Assembly: GCF_000430545.1 (NCBI RefSeq)
Contig: NZ_AUMF01000013.1
Location: 124,001 to 188,000 of the forward strand
Direction of reading: 5' to 3'
Source: Tenacibaculum ovolyticum DSM 18103
GTDB lineage: Bacteria; Bacteroidota; Bacteroidia; Flavobacteriales; Flavobacteriaceae
Length of the DNA stretch: 64,000 nucleotides
In this document: one piece after another, positions 53,034-62,522 of the stretch
Layout of the letters: every line of letters begins with the position of its first letter
How positions within the stretch are numbered: the stretch's first letter is position 1
Notes under the pieces: model-generated
What the model was told of the DNA's origin: nothing
Databases searched by the model: none
The model's input: only the letters and a program-made list of their open reading frames with translations
Program-made: the position numbers and the translations under genes

Positions 53034-53801
53034 TTATTTAATAAAAGCAATAACTTCAGCATAAAAATCCACTGGATTTTCAGCATGTAACCAATGACCT
53101 GCTTTTCTTATTGATTTAATAGTCGAATTCGGAAAGTGCGCCTCAATAATTGGTTCTTCATTTACAGAAATATAACCTGAATTCTCACCTTTTAAAAACA
53201 AGGTATCACCTTCAAAAACGGTAAAAGAAGGCAACGCCTCTCCAACTTCATTATTATTTTCAGTTAATGATTTTAAATTAAAACGAAACGCTAACTCGTC
53301 TTTTGTTTTTCTATACACACTTTTTAACAAAAACTGTCGTATACCTACTTCTGAAATTAATTCTGACAATTTTCCATCAATCAACTTACGTGAATTCTGT
53401 ATAGTAAAATTCACTGAATTTAACGCCTTTAAAATATCGTGATGATGTGGTGGATACATTCTCGGAGAAATATCTGCAACGATTAATTTATCCACTAATC
53501 CTGCATATTCAGTAGCAAACAACATTACTGTTTTCCCTCCCATAGAATGCCCAAGTAAGTGAATTTTTTCTAATTGATAATGCTTTATATAATTATATAA
53601 ATCAGTAACCATTGACTCATAATCGAACTCATCAGAATGAAAGCTACGACCATGATTACGCTGATCTATTAAATGTACCTGAAAACCATCTTTGGCTAAA
53701 GAGTTTGCGTGAGTTTTCCAATTATCACCCATACCAAAATACCCGTGTAAAATCAACAACGGTTTTCCTTCACCTACTATTCTTGAATGTAAAATTTGCA
53801 T
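53034..53801 (-). CDS. Alpha/beta hydrolase (YbfF-like esterase)
   Basis: This 255-residue protein has the alpha/beta hydrolase fold with the nucleophile Ser86 in GHSMGG, the early HG oxyanion region (LILHGYFG), the DQRNHGRS segment typical of YbfF-like acyl esterases, and the catalytic His236 in AGHWLHAENP. YbfF-type enzymes hydrolyse acyl-CoA-type thioesters; the natural substrate is unknown. It lies one base after pdxJ on the same strand, so they are probably co-transcribed. Confidence 0.9.
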   Translation of the reverse strand: MQILHSRIVGEGKPLLILHGYFGMGDNWKTHANSLAKDGFQVHLIDQRNHGRSFHSDEFDYESMVTDLYNYIKHYQLEKIHLLGHSMGGKTVMLFATEYAGLVDKLIVADISPRMYPPHHHDILKALNSVNFTIQNSRKLIDGKLSELISEVGIRQFLLKSVYRKTKDELAFRFNLKSLTENNNEVGEALPSFTVFEGDTLFLKGENSGYISVNEEPIIEAHFPNSTIKSIRKAGHWLHAENPVDFYAEVIAFIK

Positions 53802-53802
53802 A

Positions 53803-54516
53803 TTATCCTAATCTATGCAAATACATATTAACAACATTCTCCAACCCTAAGTACAATGATTCTGAAATAAGTGCATGCCCAATAGAAACTTCCGCTAAAT
53901 TTGGTACACTCTCTTTAAAAAATTTAATATTATCTAAACTTAAATCATGACCTGCATTAATACCTAAACCTAAATCATGCGCTAAAATAGCTGCGTCAAC
54001 ATAAGGTTTTACAGCCGTTTTGTTCCCTAAATCATACTGTGTAGCAAATTCTTCTGTATATAATTCAATTCTATCTGCCCCTGTTTTTGCAGCAGCTTCA
54101 ATCAGTTTTAAATCTGTATCTATAAAAATTGATGTTCTAATTCCGTTATTTTTAAATTCTGAAATCACTTCTTTTAAATAAGACTGATTTATAATCGTAT
54201 CCCAACCCGCGTTAGACGTTAACGTATCAACACTATCTGGAACCAACGTTACTTGAGTAGGCTTTATTTCTAAAACCATTTTCATAAATTTATCAATAGG
54301 GTTTCCTTCAATATTATACTCTGTAGTAACGATTGATTTTAAATCATACGCATCCTGATAGCGAATATGACGCTCATCTGGCCTTGGATGAATCGTAATT
54401 CCCTCAGCACCAAACCCCTCAATATCGGTAGCTACACTTAATAAATTAGGCGTGTTTCCTCCTCTAGAATTGCGCAACGTTGCAATTTTATTAATATTTA
54501 CACTTAACTTAGTCAT
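53803..54516 (-). CDS. pdxJ: Pyridoxine 5'-phosphate synthase
   Basis: This 237-residue TIM-barrel enzyme condenses 1-deoxyxylulose-5-phosphate with 3-amino-2-oxopropyl phosphate to pyridoxine phosphate. Family marks are [53 protein letters not shown] and SIGHALI. It is followed after one base by the alpha/beta hydrolase gene and is divergent from the CBS protein gene. Confidence 0.97.
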   Translation of the reverse strand: MTKLSVNINKIATLRNSRGGNTPNLLSVATDIEGFGAEGITIHPRPDERHIRYQDAYDLKSIVTTEYNIEGNPIDKFMKMVLEIKPTQVTLVPDSVDTLTSNAGWDTIINQSYLKEVISEFKNNGIRTSIFIDTDLKLIEAAAKTGADRIELYTEEFATQYDLGNKTAVKPYVDAAILAHDLGLGINAGHDLSLDNIKFFKESVPNLAEVSIGHALISESLYLGLENVVNMYLHRLG

Positions 54517-54562
54517 CTCATAAAATTAAGACACAAAGATAATCCATTAAAACATTTTAAAC

Positions 54563-54570
54563 TATATTCG
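54563..54570 (+). promoter_or_regulatory. Candidate -7 box of the CBS protein gene, start-proximal
   Basis: TATATTCG differs from TAnnTTTG at one position and lies five bases before the ATG at 54576. Confidence 0.3.
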
Positions 54571-54575
54571 TAGTA

Positions 54576-55235
54576 ATGAATATCAACGACTTTATATTAG
54601 AAGAAATAAAAGCACTTACACTAAACGACACTGTAAGATGCGCTCAACAAGTATGTGAAAATTTACCAATTACACATATTCCAATTGTTGAAGGTGGGAA
54701 ATTAATTGGATGCTTACCAGAAAGTGATATCCAAACAATTGAAGACAAAGATCAAAAATTAAGTGAATACTCTTATTTACTAGATCTTTTCTACTCTAAT
54801 AATAAAACCACTCTATTAGATTTAATAGTTTTGTTTGCTGACAATGACTGTAATTTAATACCCGTTTTAAACCAAGAAATGAATTATGCTGGTTACTATG
54901 AACTAAGTGACGTTTTAGATGCTTTTGCTGACAGCCCTTTCTTACATAACGAGAGTGAAACTCTAATTATAGGTAAAAATAAAAGTGATTATTCTATAGG
55001 GCAAATTGCACAGATAGTTGAAACCAATGGAGCCAAATTACTAGGCCTTTATATTTCATCTGAAAATCAAGACAATATTCAAGTTACTCTAAAAATAATA
55101 ACCCAAGAAATAAACGAAGTAATTCAAACTTTTCGTAGATATGACTACAATGTCGTTACACAACATGAAGATGATTTTTATTTAGAAGAGCTAAAAGACA
55201 GAGCTTCTTATTTAAGAAAGTACTTAGACATGTAA
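54576..55235 (+). CDS. CBS-domain protein
   Basis: This 219-residue cytoplasmic protein has two CBS motifs (residues about 5-60 and 75-130, for example THIPIVEGGKLIGCLPESDI and LIPVLNQEMNYAGYYELSDV) and a C-terminal ACT-like region (about 140-205, IGQIAQIVETNGAKLLGLYI). CBS pairs bind adenosyl nucleotides. It lies 31 bases upstream of nadK on the same strand, an arrangement common in Flavobacteriia, and might sense adenylate or NAD state (inference). The specific role is unknown. Confidence 0.85.
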   Translation: MNINDFILEEIKALTLNDTVRCAQQVCENLPITHIPIVEGGKLIGCLPESDIQTIEDKDQKLSEYSYLLDLFYSNNKTTLLDLIVLFADNDCNLIPVLNQEMNYAGYYELSDVLDAFADSPFLHNESETLIIGKNKSDYSIGQIAQIVETNGAKLLGLYISSENQDNIQVTLKIITQEINEVIQTFRRYDYNVVTQHEDDFYLEELKDRASYLRKYLDM

Positions 55236-55266
55236 TTTACACATCAATAACCAAATATTATTAATA

Positions 55267-56163
55267 GTGAAAAAAGTAGCGATATACGGTCAAGCTTATA
55301 ACATTTCAGCTGAAAAGGAAATTAAAATATTATTATCGGTTTTAGAGAAAAACAACATCGTTGTTTTTTTTGAAAAAGAGTTTTATGATTTACTAACTAA
55401 AAACAACTCACTAAAAAAAAAGCATCCTACTTTTTCTCATTTTAAAGATCTATCAAACTCTTTTGATATGATGTTTTCAATTGGAGGTGATGGAACTGTT
55501 TTAAGAGCCGTAACCTATATTCGCAATTTAAACATCCCTATTATAGGAATAAACACAGGCAGATTAGGTTTTTTAGCTACAGTCCAAAAAGACCAAATAG
55601 AAGAAGCGGTTCATTTATTGTTAAAACATAAGTACACTATTCAAGACAGATCTTTATTACAAATAGAAACAACTCCACAAACTAACGCTTTTAATGAACT
55701 TGACTTTGCTTTAAATGAAATAACTATTGCTCGTAGAAATACGACATCAATGATAGGTGTAAGAACATACCTAAACAAAGAATACCTAACAAATTATTGG
55801 GCAGATGGATTAATTATATCAACTCCAACAGGTTCTACAGGATATTCTTTAAGTTGTAACGGCCCTGTAATATTACCAGACTCTAAAAGTCTTGTTATTA
55901 CACCAATCGCGCCACATAACTTAAATGCTAGACCAATGGTTATACCTGACAAAACTCTAATTCAACTAGAGGTTAGCGCTCGTGAAAAAGATTTCCTAAT
56001 TTCGTTAGATTCTCGAATTACAACTGTTCCTGAAGGAACTAAAATTAAGATACATAAAGCAAATTTCTCGATAAAAAGTATTTTATTAGAAAATCAATCA
56101 CATTTAAAAACCTTGAGAAGTAAACTTTTATGGGGAGAAGACACCCGTAATGAATCTTTATAA
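55267..56163 (+). CDS. nadK: NAD kinase
   Basis: This 298-residue kinase phosphorylates NAD to NADP. It uses a GTG start: the next in-frame ATG would be too far inside. The GGDGT motif is at residues 73-77, with NTGRLGFLA, LNEITIARR and TPTGSTGYSLSCNGP following in the family order. It lies 31 bases after the CBS protein gene and upstream of the envelope cluster. Confidence 0.96.
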   Translation: MKKVAIYGQAYNISAEKEIKILLSVLEKNNIVVFFEKEFYDLLTKNNSLKKKHPTFSHFKDLSNSFDMMFSIGGDGTVLRAVTYIRNLNIPIIGINTGRLGFLATVQKDQIEEAVHLLLKHKYTIQDRSLLQIETTPQTNAFNELDFALNEITIARRNTTSMIGVRTYLNKEYLTNYWADGLIISTPTGSTGYSLSCNGPVILPDSKSLVITPIAPHNLNARPMVIPDKTLIQLEVSAREKDFLISLDSRITTVPEGTKIKIHKANFSIKSILLENQSHLKTLRSKLLWGEDTRNESL

Positions 56164-56245
56164 TCAAACTCACCACAATAAATCCTTAAAAAAAAAGTTA
56201 ATCAAAAAGATAGATTATTAACTTTTTAAAGCAAATTGATTTTCC

Positions 56246-56253
56246 TATATTTG
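56246..56253 (+). promoter_or_regulatory. -7 box of the porG-uppS-bamA promoter
   Basis: TATATTTG matches TAnnTTTG and lies 15 bases before the porG ATG at 56269. Confidence 0.5.
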
Positions 56254-56268
56254 CACGCTATTTTTATA

Positions 56269-56949
56269 ATGAAAAATAAAATCTTATTCATATTATTTGC
56301 TATTATAGCAATTACGTTACAATCACAAACTCACGAAATTGGAATCTTCGCTGGGGGTGCTAATTATATAGGTGATGTTGGTAGAACAAACTACATTTAC
56401 CCTAACAAACTAGGTGGAGGTATTGTTTATAAATACAACTTAAACCCTAGAATAGCTTTAAGAGGTACCTATACTTACATTCCTGTTTCTGGAAATGATA
56501 AAAACTCAGAAAACTTATTTCGTCAAAACAGAGGTTCTCAATTTACAAATAACATACATGAGTTTGCTGCTGGTATAGAGTTTAACTTCTTTGATTATAA
56601 TATTAGCAATTACAAAACAACATTCACCCCATATATATTAGCAGAAATTGCTGCTTTTAATTACAGTAGTCCAATAGAAAGAACATCTCCAAATACTATT
56701 CGTTTAAAAAACAAATTCTCTTATTCTTTACCCGTAGGAGTTGGTATTAAAGGCCGGTTAGATGACCACTTAGCAATTGCTTTTGAAGTAGGCGCTCGCA
56801 TAACCCTAATAGATGATCTAGATTTCACTACAGATAAAATAAATAGTTTAAACTTTGGAGGAACAGGAAATGACTGGTACATGTTTACTGGTTTTTCAAT
56901 CGTTTATTCCTTCGGAAGACCTCCTTGTTATAAAGGATTAGCAGAATAA
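56269..56949 (+). CDS. porG: DUF6089 family outer-membrane protein (PorG-type T9SS component)
   Basis: The protein has 226 residues from the ATG at 56269; the in-frame TTG at 56236 is ahead of the -7 box. A signal peptide ends near LQSQ (residue 20). The rest is a small beta barrel with EIGIFAGGANYIGDVGR at the start and the late segment NDWYMFTGFSIVYSFGRPPCYKG, which I associate with DUF6089. In Porphyromonas gingivalis the T9SS protein PorG is encoded directly before uppS and bamA, exactly as here. The T9SS role is inferred from this family and synteny. Confidence 0.8.
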   Translation: MKNKILFILFAIIAITLQSQTHEIGIFAGGANYIGDVGRTNYIYPNKLGGGIVYKYNLNPRIALRGTYTYIPVSGNDKNSENLFRQNRGSQFTNNIHEFAAGIEFNFFDYNISNYKTTFTPYILAEIAAFNYSSPIERTSPNTIRLKNKFSYSLPVGVGIKGRLDDHLAIAFEVGARITLIDDLDFTTDKINSLNFGGTGNDWYMFTGFSIVYSFGRPPCYKGLAE

Positions 56950-56951
56950 AT

Positions 56952-57704
56952 ATGGATGAAAAATTACAGTGCATTGACTTACAAAAAGTTCCTAATCATA
57001 TTGCTATCATTATGGATGGTAATGGTAGATGGGCAAAAGGAAAAGGAATGCAACGTATTTTTGGACACAGAAATGCATTAACTGCTATTAGAGAAACAGC
57101 TGATACAGCTTCTGAAATAGGAGTAAAATTCATTACTCTTTATGCTTTCTCTACCGAAAACTGGAACAGACCAAAGCTAGAAGTAGACGCCCTAATGAGC
57201 CTACTAGTCAGCACTTTAAAAAAAGAACTTCCAGACTTTCAGCGTAAAAACGTTAAAATAAATGCTATTGGTAACATTAGTAGTTTACCTAAAAATGCTC
57301 AAAAAGTATTAGCTAGCGTTATTGAACAAACAAAAAACAATACAAAAATCACTTTAACCTTTGCTTTAAGTTACGGTTCAAGAGAAGAAATTGTTAACGC
57401 CTTCAAAAACATATCTAAAAAAGTTGTTAATAAAGAGCTAGATATTGAAAAAATAGACGAAAAAATTATAAATAACCATTTATATACATTTAATTTGCCC
57501 GACGTTGATTTAATGATACGTACAAGTGGGGAACAAAGAATCAGTAATTTTTTACTTTGGCAACTAGCATATGCTGAATTATATTTTACAGAAATATTAT
57601 GGCCAGACTTTAGAAGGGAAAACCTTTTTGATGCCGTAATAGATTATCAAAACAGAGAGAGAAGATTTGGAAAAACAAGTGAACAGATTGAGACCAATGA
57701 ATAA
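56952..57704 (+). CDS. uppS: Isoprenyl (undecaprenyl pyrophosphate) transferase
   Basis: This 250-residue cis-prenyltransferase makes the C55 carrier lipid for peptidoglycan and surface glycans. The catalytic Asp22 lies in HIAIIMDGNGRWAKGKG, followed by FGHRNA, YAFSTENWNRP and the C-terminal DLMIRTSGEQRISNFLLWQLAYAE. Its start lies two bases after porG, and its 3' end overlaps bamA by eight bases, so the three genes are translationally linked. Confidence 0.97.
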   Translation: MDEKLQCIDLQKVPNHIAIIMDGNGRWAKGKGMQRIFGHRNALTAIRETADTASEIGVKFITLYAFSTENWNRPKLEVDALMSLLVSTLKKELPDFQRKNVKINAIGNISSLPKNAQKVLASVIEQTKNNTKITLTFALSYGSREEIVNAFKNISKKVVNKELDIEKIDEKIINNHLYTFNLPDVDLMIRTSGEQRISNFLLWQLAYAELYFTEILWPDFRRENLFDAVIDYQNRERRFGKTSEQIETNE

Positions 57705-60249
57705 GTATTCTTATTTAGCAGTATTTTTAATCGCCTTTTTATCGGCGAACATACAAGCACAGAACACAAAAATTAAAGACAGTACTACTAGTAATAATAT
57801 TATTTCCTATAAAAAAGGGGAGCAATATATACTTGGAGGAATTACAGTAACTGGCTTACAAAAATTTAGTGAACAAACTATAAGAGTCTATACAGGATTG
57901 GTTGATGGGCAACCTATAAAATTACCTGGAGATAAACTTACCAGTGCTATTAAAAAGCTTTATGAAAGCAAACAATTTAGCGAAGTAGATGTTTATCTTT
58001 CTAAAAAAGATGGTGAAACAGTATATCTGTTATTTGATGTTACTGAATTACCACAATTAACAGACGTATCTGTTTCGGGGCTAAGTAAATCAAAAGCAAA
58101 AGACTTAAAAAAAGAAACCGAATTAAAAAAAGGTGCTATGGTTACCGATAACTTAATCGTAACCACAAGAAATTACATTAAAAAAAAATATACCGATAAA
58201 GGTTTCCTTAAAACTAAAGTCTCTCTAACTACAAAGCAAGACACTTCTGACGTTAATACTGTTAGCATGGATATCTTTGTTGACAAAGGAGCTCGTATAA
58301 AAATTAAAGAAATTAATTTTGTAGGTAATAAAGCTATGTCAAGTAGTGTTTTACGTGGTGCAATGAAAAACACTAAACGTAAAATTTTTGGTCGTTTTTG
58401 GAAATCATCAAAATATATTTTAGATGATTACAAAGCTGATTTAGAAAGTATTTTAGAAAAATATAGTGAGAACGGTTATCGAGATGCACGTGTTTTATCT
58501 GACAAACTAACTTGGAATGATGACAATACAATTAATCTTGAAATAGTTTTAGAAGAAGGTCGTCAATATCGTTTTGATGACATTAAATTCGTAGGAAACA
58601 AAAAATACTCAGATCAATTCTTACATAGATTACTACGTATTGACAAAGGAGATATATACAATGGAAAAATTTTAAAAGAACGTGTTTCTGGTGACGGAAC
58701 TCCTTCTTCTCAAGATATCCAAACATTATACCACAACAATGGTTATTTATTCTCTCAAATAAACGCTGTTGAAACTAAAGTTAATAACGATTCTATTACA
58801 GTAGAAGTACGTATTCGTGAAGATGACCCTGCTACAATTAAAAAAGTAACAGTAACTGGTAATGAAAAAACAAATGATCATGTAATTTTTAGAGAACTAC
58901 GTGTAAAACCAGGTGATTTATTTAGTCGTCAAAATATTATAAGATCTATTCGTGAAATTGGGCAATTAGGTTTTTTCGATGCAAACGTAACTCCGGATGT
59001 TAAACCAGATTATCAAAATAAAACCGCTAACATTGATTTTTCTGTAGTAGAAAAAGGAGGAAGTCAAATTGAACTGCAAGGTGGTTACGGTGGAGGATCT
59101 TTCATTGGTACCTTAGGTTTATCTTTTAATAATTTCTCTATTAGAAATATATTTAACAAAGAAGCATACAAACCATTACCAATGGGTGACGGTCAAAAAC
59201 TTTCACTTAGATTACAAGCAAGTAGAACTTATAACACCTATAGCTTTTCTTTTACAGAGCCTTGGTTAGGAGGAAAAACACCACAATCGTTATCATTTTC
59301 GGTTTACCTTTCTAATCAATACAGGTATGACTTCACAACAAATTCTGTTGATAAAAATCAAAGTTTAAGTATTCTAGGAGCTTCAATCGGTCTAGGTAAA
59401 CGTTTAAAGTGGCCTGATGATTATTTTTCTTTATCTCAAAATATAAGTTACCAAAAAATTGATTTACAAAATTATGGGTACCGTGTTGGTTCATCTACTG
59501 ATGTAATTAGTGATGGTAATTTAAATAATTTAGCCTATAGTATTGCTTTAAGCCGTAACTCTACAGGTCCTAGTTTAATATTCCCTTCTTATGGTTCGGA
59601 ATTCACTATTAAAGCAAAAGCTACATTTCCTTATTCTTTAGTAAACGGAAAAGACTATACAGAGCCTGATTTCCCTACTAACGAAGAAAGACAAGCGTAT
59701 TTGTCAGACAAATACAAATGGTTAGAATATTATAAAATATCTGCAAAAGGAAAATGGTATACATCATTATCTACAAATAATAAATTAGTGTTAATGTCTA
59801 ATTTTGAAATGGGTTATTTAGGGTCATATAACAGTAAATTAGGCCTAACTCCTGTTGAAAGATACTTTGTTGGAGGTGATGGAATTGCTCAAGGACAATT
59901 AGACGGTAGAGAAACTGTTGGTTTAAGAGGTTATGAGAATAATAGAATATCATCAACTGATGGAGGTTCTATTTACAATAAATTTCAGATGGAATTACGT
60001 TATTCTATAACAGATAAACCGTCTGCTTCGATTTACACTTTAGGTTTTTTAGAAGCTGGTAATTCTTATGACAATTTTAGCGACTTTAATCCGTTTAAGT
60101 TAAAACGTTCTGCTGGATTAGGTGTTCGTATATTTATGCCTGCATTTGGTTTATTAGGTATTGATTTCGCACATGGTTTTGATCCCTTACCTGGGTTATC
60201 AGAAAAATCTGGTTGGCAAACACATTTTATTATTGGAAGACAGTTCTAA
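57697..60249 (+). CDS. bamA: Outer-membrane protein assembly factor BamA
   Basis: The protein has 850 residues from the ATG at 57697; the TTG at 57667 lies inside uppS and is not needed because the ATG directly precedes a signal peptide (cut near IQAQ). Five POTRA domains span about residues 40-450, for example ITVTGLQKFSEQTIRVYTGLVDGQPI and INFVGNKAMSSSVLRGAM. The barrel carries the L6-type VGLRGYENN segment. It ends with an aromatic terminal strand (HFIIGRQF). BamA inserts barrel proteins into the outer membrane. It overlaps uppS by eight bases, and two Skp-type chaperone genes follow. Confidence 0.96.
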   Translation: MNKYSYLAVFLIAFLSANIQAQNTKIKDSTTSNNIISYKKGEQYILGGITVTGLQKFSEQTIRVYTGLVDGQPIKLPGDKLTSAIKKLYESKQFSEVDVYLSKKDGETVYLLFDVTELPQLTDVSVSGLSKSKAKDLKKETELKKGAMVTDNLIVTTRNYIKKKYTDKGFLKTKVSLTTKQDTSDVNTVSMDIFVDKGARIKIKEINFVGNKAMSSSVLRGAMKNTKRKIFGRFWKSSKYILDDYKADLESILEKYSENGYRDARVLSDKLTWNDDNTINLEIVLEEGRQYRFDDIKFVGNKKYSDQFLHRLLRIDKGDIYNGKILKERVSGDGTPSSQDIQTLYHNNGYLFSQINAVETKVNNDSITVEVRIREDDPATIKKVTVTGNEKTNDHVIFRELRVKPGDLFSRQNIIRSIREIGQLGFFDANVTPDVKPDYQNKTANIDFSVVEKGGSQIELQGGYGGGSFIGTLGLSFNNFSIRNIFNKEAYKPLPMGDGQKLSLRLQASRTYNTYSFSFTEPWLGGKTPQSLSFSVYLSNQYRYDFTTNSVDKNQSLSILGASIGLGKRLKWPDDYFSLSQNISYQKIDLQNYGYRVGSSTDVISDGNLNNLAYSIALSRNSTGPSLIFPSYGSEFTIKAKATFPYSLVNGKDYTEPDFPTNEERQAYLSDKYKWLEYYKISAKGKWYTSLSTNNKLVLMSNFEMGYLGSYNSKLGLTPVERYFVGGDGIAQGQLDGRETVGLRGYENNRISSTDGGSIYNKFQMELRYSITDKPSASIYTLGFLEAGNSYDNFSDFNPFKLKRSAGLGVRIFMPAFGLLGIDFAHGFDPLPGLSEKSGWQTHFIIGRQF

Positions 60250-60314
60250 AAAACATTACATTTGTGATGTGTCTAGTTTTTTGGCACGGTTTTTTCTAAA
60301 CACATTATAGCAAG

Positions 60315-61112
60315 ATGAAAAAAAGCATTTTATCAATCGTTCTTTTACTTATTACTAGTATCACTGTTGCCCAAAAAAGTCAACGAATAGCATATATTGA
60401 CATGGAGTACATTCTTCAAAATATTCCTGAATATCTAGAAGCTCAAAACTCTTTAAGTGCTAAAGTTGAAAAATGGAAAACTAAATTAGATAAAGAAGCT
60501 CGAGCTATAGAAGTTATAAAAACAGACTTAAGTAACGAAAAAGCTATTTTAACAAAAGATTTAGTTGAAGAGCGTGAAGAAGACATTACTATAAAACAAG
60601 AATCTTTAAGAAGATTAGAATCATTATACTTTGGACCTAAAGGAGATATGTATAACTTAAGACGACAATTGGTAAAACCAATTCAAGATCAAGTTTACAA
60701 TGCCATTCAAACTATTGCTTCTAGAAAAAAATATGATTTTGTATTTGATAAATCTGGAGATTTAGTAATGCTATATTCAAACAAAAAACACGATATTAGC
60801 GACCTTGTTGTAAAAATGATAAATATTGATCAAAAAAGACAACAAAAAAAGGATAAGATAGCTGCTAAAAAAGAATTGCTTAAAAACGAAGGTTTAACTG
60901 ATGCTCAAAAAGCACAGACAGCTAAGAAAGAAGCAATAAAAGAAAAAAAGAAAAATGATAGGTTAGCAAGAATTAAAAGAATTGAAGAAAAAAGGAAAGC
61001 TAAACTAGAAGAAAGAGCCAATGTTAGAAAGTTATTAAAAGAAAAAAGAGAAGCTTTAAGAAAAGCTCAAGAAGAAGCAAAAAAGGAAGCTGCAATAAAA
61101 AAGAGTAAATAA
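60315..61112 (+). CDS. OmpH/Skp-type periplasmic chaperone with a long basic tail
   Basis: This 265-residue protein has a signal peptide (cut near TVAQ, residue 19) and an OmpH/Skp domain (AYIDMEYILQNIPEYLEAQ ... YDFVFDKSGDLVMLYSN) to about residue 170. A further about 90 residues are almost entirely Lys, Glu, Arg and Ala and are predicted to be a charged coiled coil. Typical Skp proteins end before such a tail. It probably shuttles unfolded outer-membrane proteins to BamA, which is encoded directly upstream. It is first of two skp paralogues in tandem. Confidence 0.9.
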   Translation: MKKSILSIVLLLITSITVAQKSQRIAYIDMEYILQNIPEYLEAQNSLSAKVEKWKTKLDKEARAIEVIKTDLSNEKAILTKDLVEEREEDITIKQESLRRLESLYFGPKGDMYNLRRQLVKPIQDQVYNAIQTIASRKKYDFVFDKSGDLVMLYSNKKHDISDLVVKMINIDQKRQQKKDKIAAKKELLKNEGLTDAQKAQTAKKEAIKEKKKNDRLARIKRIEEKRKAKLEERANVRKLLKEKREALRKAQEEAKKEAAIKKSK

Positions 61113-61149
61113 ATCAAGAATAGAGAGTATAAATTAAATTAAAACAAAG

Positions 61150-61659
61150 ATGAAACATTTTAAAACCTTATTATTAGTTGCTATTTTCACAATTGGATTA
61201 GGTGGTATTGCAAACGCACAAAAAACAGCACATATAAACACAGACTTATTATTATCTGAAATGCCTGCTACAAAAGCGATGAAGGCTGAATTAGAAAAAC
61301 TAAGCAAGACTTATCGTGATGATATTGAAGCTATGTACAAAAAACTAGATGCTAAATTTAAAAAATATGATGCTGAAGGTAAAAGTCAAACACAGGAAGT
61401 AAATCAAAAAAGAGCTGCAGAAGTTCAACAAGATAAAGTAAGAATTCAAAAAGCTGAGCAAACTGCTAGTCAGCAAATGCAAAAGAAATATCAAGAGAAA
61501 ACAATTCCTCTTTTAAAGAAAGCTGAAGATGCTATTAAAGCAGTTGCTGCTGAAAAAGGAATTATCTATGTATTTGATGCTTCTCCAGGAAAAGGATTAA
61601 TCGTTTACGACAAAGGAGAAAATATTTTAAATGCTGTAAAAGCGAAATTAGGATTCTAA
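61150..61659 (+). CDS. OmpH/Skp-type periplasmic chaperone
   Basis: This 169-residue protein has a signal peptide (cut near ANAQ, residue 24) and a standard-length Skp/OmpH domain: KTAHINTDLLLSEMPATKAMKAELEKL, a central Lys/Gln/Glu coiled coil, and AAEKGIIYVFDASPGKGLIVY. It carries outer-membrane proteins through the periplasm to BamA. It follows the longer paralogue after 37 bases and is ended by a strong terminator. Confidence 0.94.
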   Translation: MKHFKTLLLVAIFTIGLGGIANAQKTAHINTDLLLSEMPATKAMKAELEKLSKTYRDDIEAMYKKLDAKFKKYDAEGKSQTQEVNQKRAAEVQQDKVRIQKAEQTASQQMQKKYQEKTIPLLKKAEDAIKAVAAEKGIIYVFDASPGKGLIVYDKGENILNAVKAKLGF

Positions 61660-61682
61660 TAAAATCTTAAAAATAATTATAT

Positions 61683-61716
61683 AAAAATCCTGCTGAAAAT
61701 TCAGCAGGATTTTTAT
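61683..61716 (+). terminator. Terminator after the second skp gene
   Basis: AAAAATCCTGCTGAA (61683-61697) is complementary to TTCAGCAGGATTTTT (61700-61714). Its end coincides with the murI -7 box. Confidence 0.85.
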
Positions 61717-61721
61717 TTTTG
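61714..61721 (+). promoter_or_regulatory. -7 box of the murI promoter, start-proximal
   Basis: TATTTTTG matches TAnnTTTG, overlaps the T tail of the preceding terminator, and lies six bases before the ATG at 61728. Confidence 0.45.
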
Positions 61722-61727
61722 CTATAT

Positions 61728-62522
61728 ATGATTAGAAAACAACAGCAACCTATAGGTATTTTTGACTCTGGTATTGGAGGTACATCTATTTGGAAAGAAA
61801 TTCATGCCTTACTACCAAATGAAAGTACTATTTACTTATCTGATAGTAAAAATGCACCATATGGTCAAAAAACAAAAAATGAAATTCTAGATTTATCTAT
61901 AAAAAACACAGAATTTTTAATAAACAAAGGTTGTAAGATAATAGTAGTCGCTTGTAATACTGCAACCACAAATGCTATTGAATATTTAAGAAAAAACTAC
62001 GACATTCCTTTTATAGGGATTGAGCCTGCAATTAAATCGGCATCTCTAAAAACTAAAACAAAAAACATAGGCATACTAGCTACTAAAGGAACTCTTAATA
62101 GTACTTTATTTGAAAAGACATCTGCTAACATTAATAGCAATATTCTTATCATAGAACAAATTGGTAATGGTTTAGTTGAACTTATTGAAACTGGAAAAAT
62201 GTATTCAATAGAAATGACTGAGCTATTAAAAGAATATTTAAGTTTAATGATTTCTTCTAAATGTGATTGTATTGTATTAGGATGTACCCATTACCCATAT
62301 TTGATTCCACAAATAAAAAATATTGTAGGAAATAATGTTACAATTATTGATTCTGGAGAAGCCGTAGCAAAACAAACAAAGAAAATTTTAATAGAAAACA
62401 ATTTATATTCTATTTCAAAAAAAAATACAACAAACACCTTTTACATCAATAAAGAAGAAAATATTTTAGCCTTAATTTTAAACGAATATAAAGATGCTAT
62501 TATTGAAAATTTTGACTTTTAG
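61728..62522 (+). CDS. murI: Glutamate racemase
   Basis: The protein has 264 residues from the ATG at 61728; the TTG at 61719 lies in the -7 box. It supplies D-glutamate for peptidoglycan. The two catalytic cysteines are Cys76 in VVACNTAT and Cys186 in LGCTHYPY, and the substrate-binding GIFDSGIGG and APYGQK segments are present. It is probably transcribed from its own promoter. Its 3' end overlaps the converging porP/sprF gene by four bases. Confidence 0.96.
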   Translation: MIRKQQQPIGIFDSGIGGTSIWKEIHALLPNESTIYLSDSKNAPYGQKTKNEILDLSIKNTEFLINKGCKIIVVACNTATTNAIEYLRKNYDIPFIGIEPAIKSASLKTKTKNIGILATKGTLNSTLFEKTSANINSNILIIEQIGNGLVELIETGKMYSIEMTELLKEYLSLMISSKCDCIVLGCTHYPYLIPQIKNIVGNNVTIIDSGEAVAKQTKKILIENNLYSISKKNTTNTFYINKEENILALILNEYKDAIIENFDF

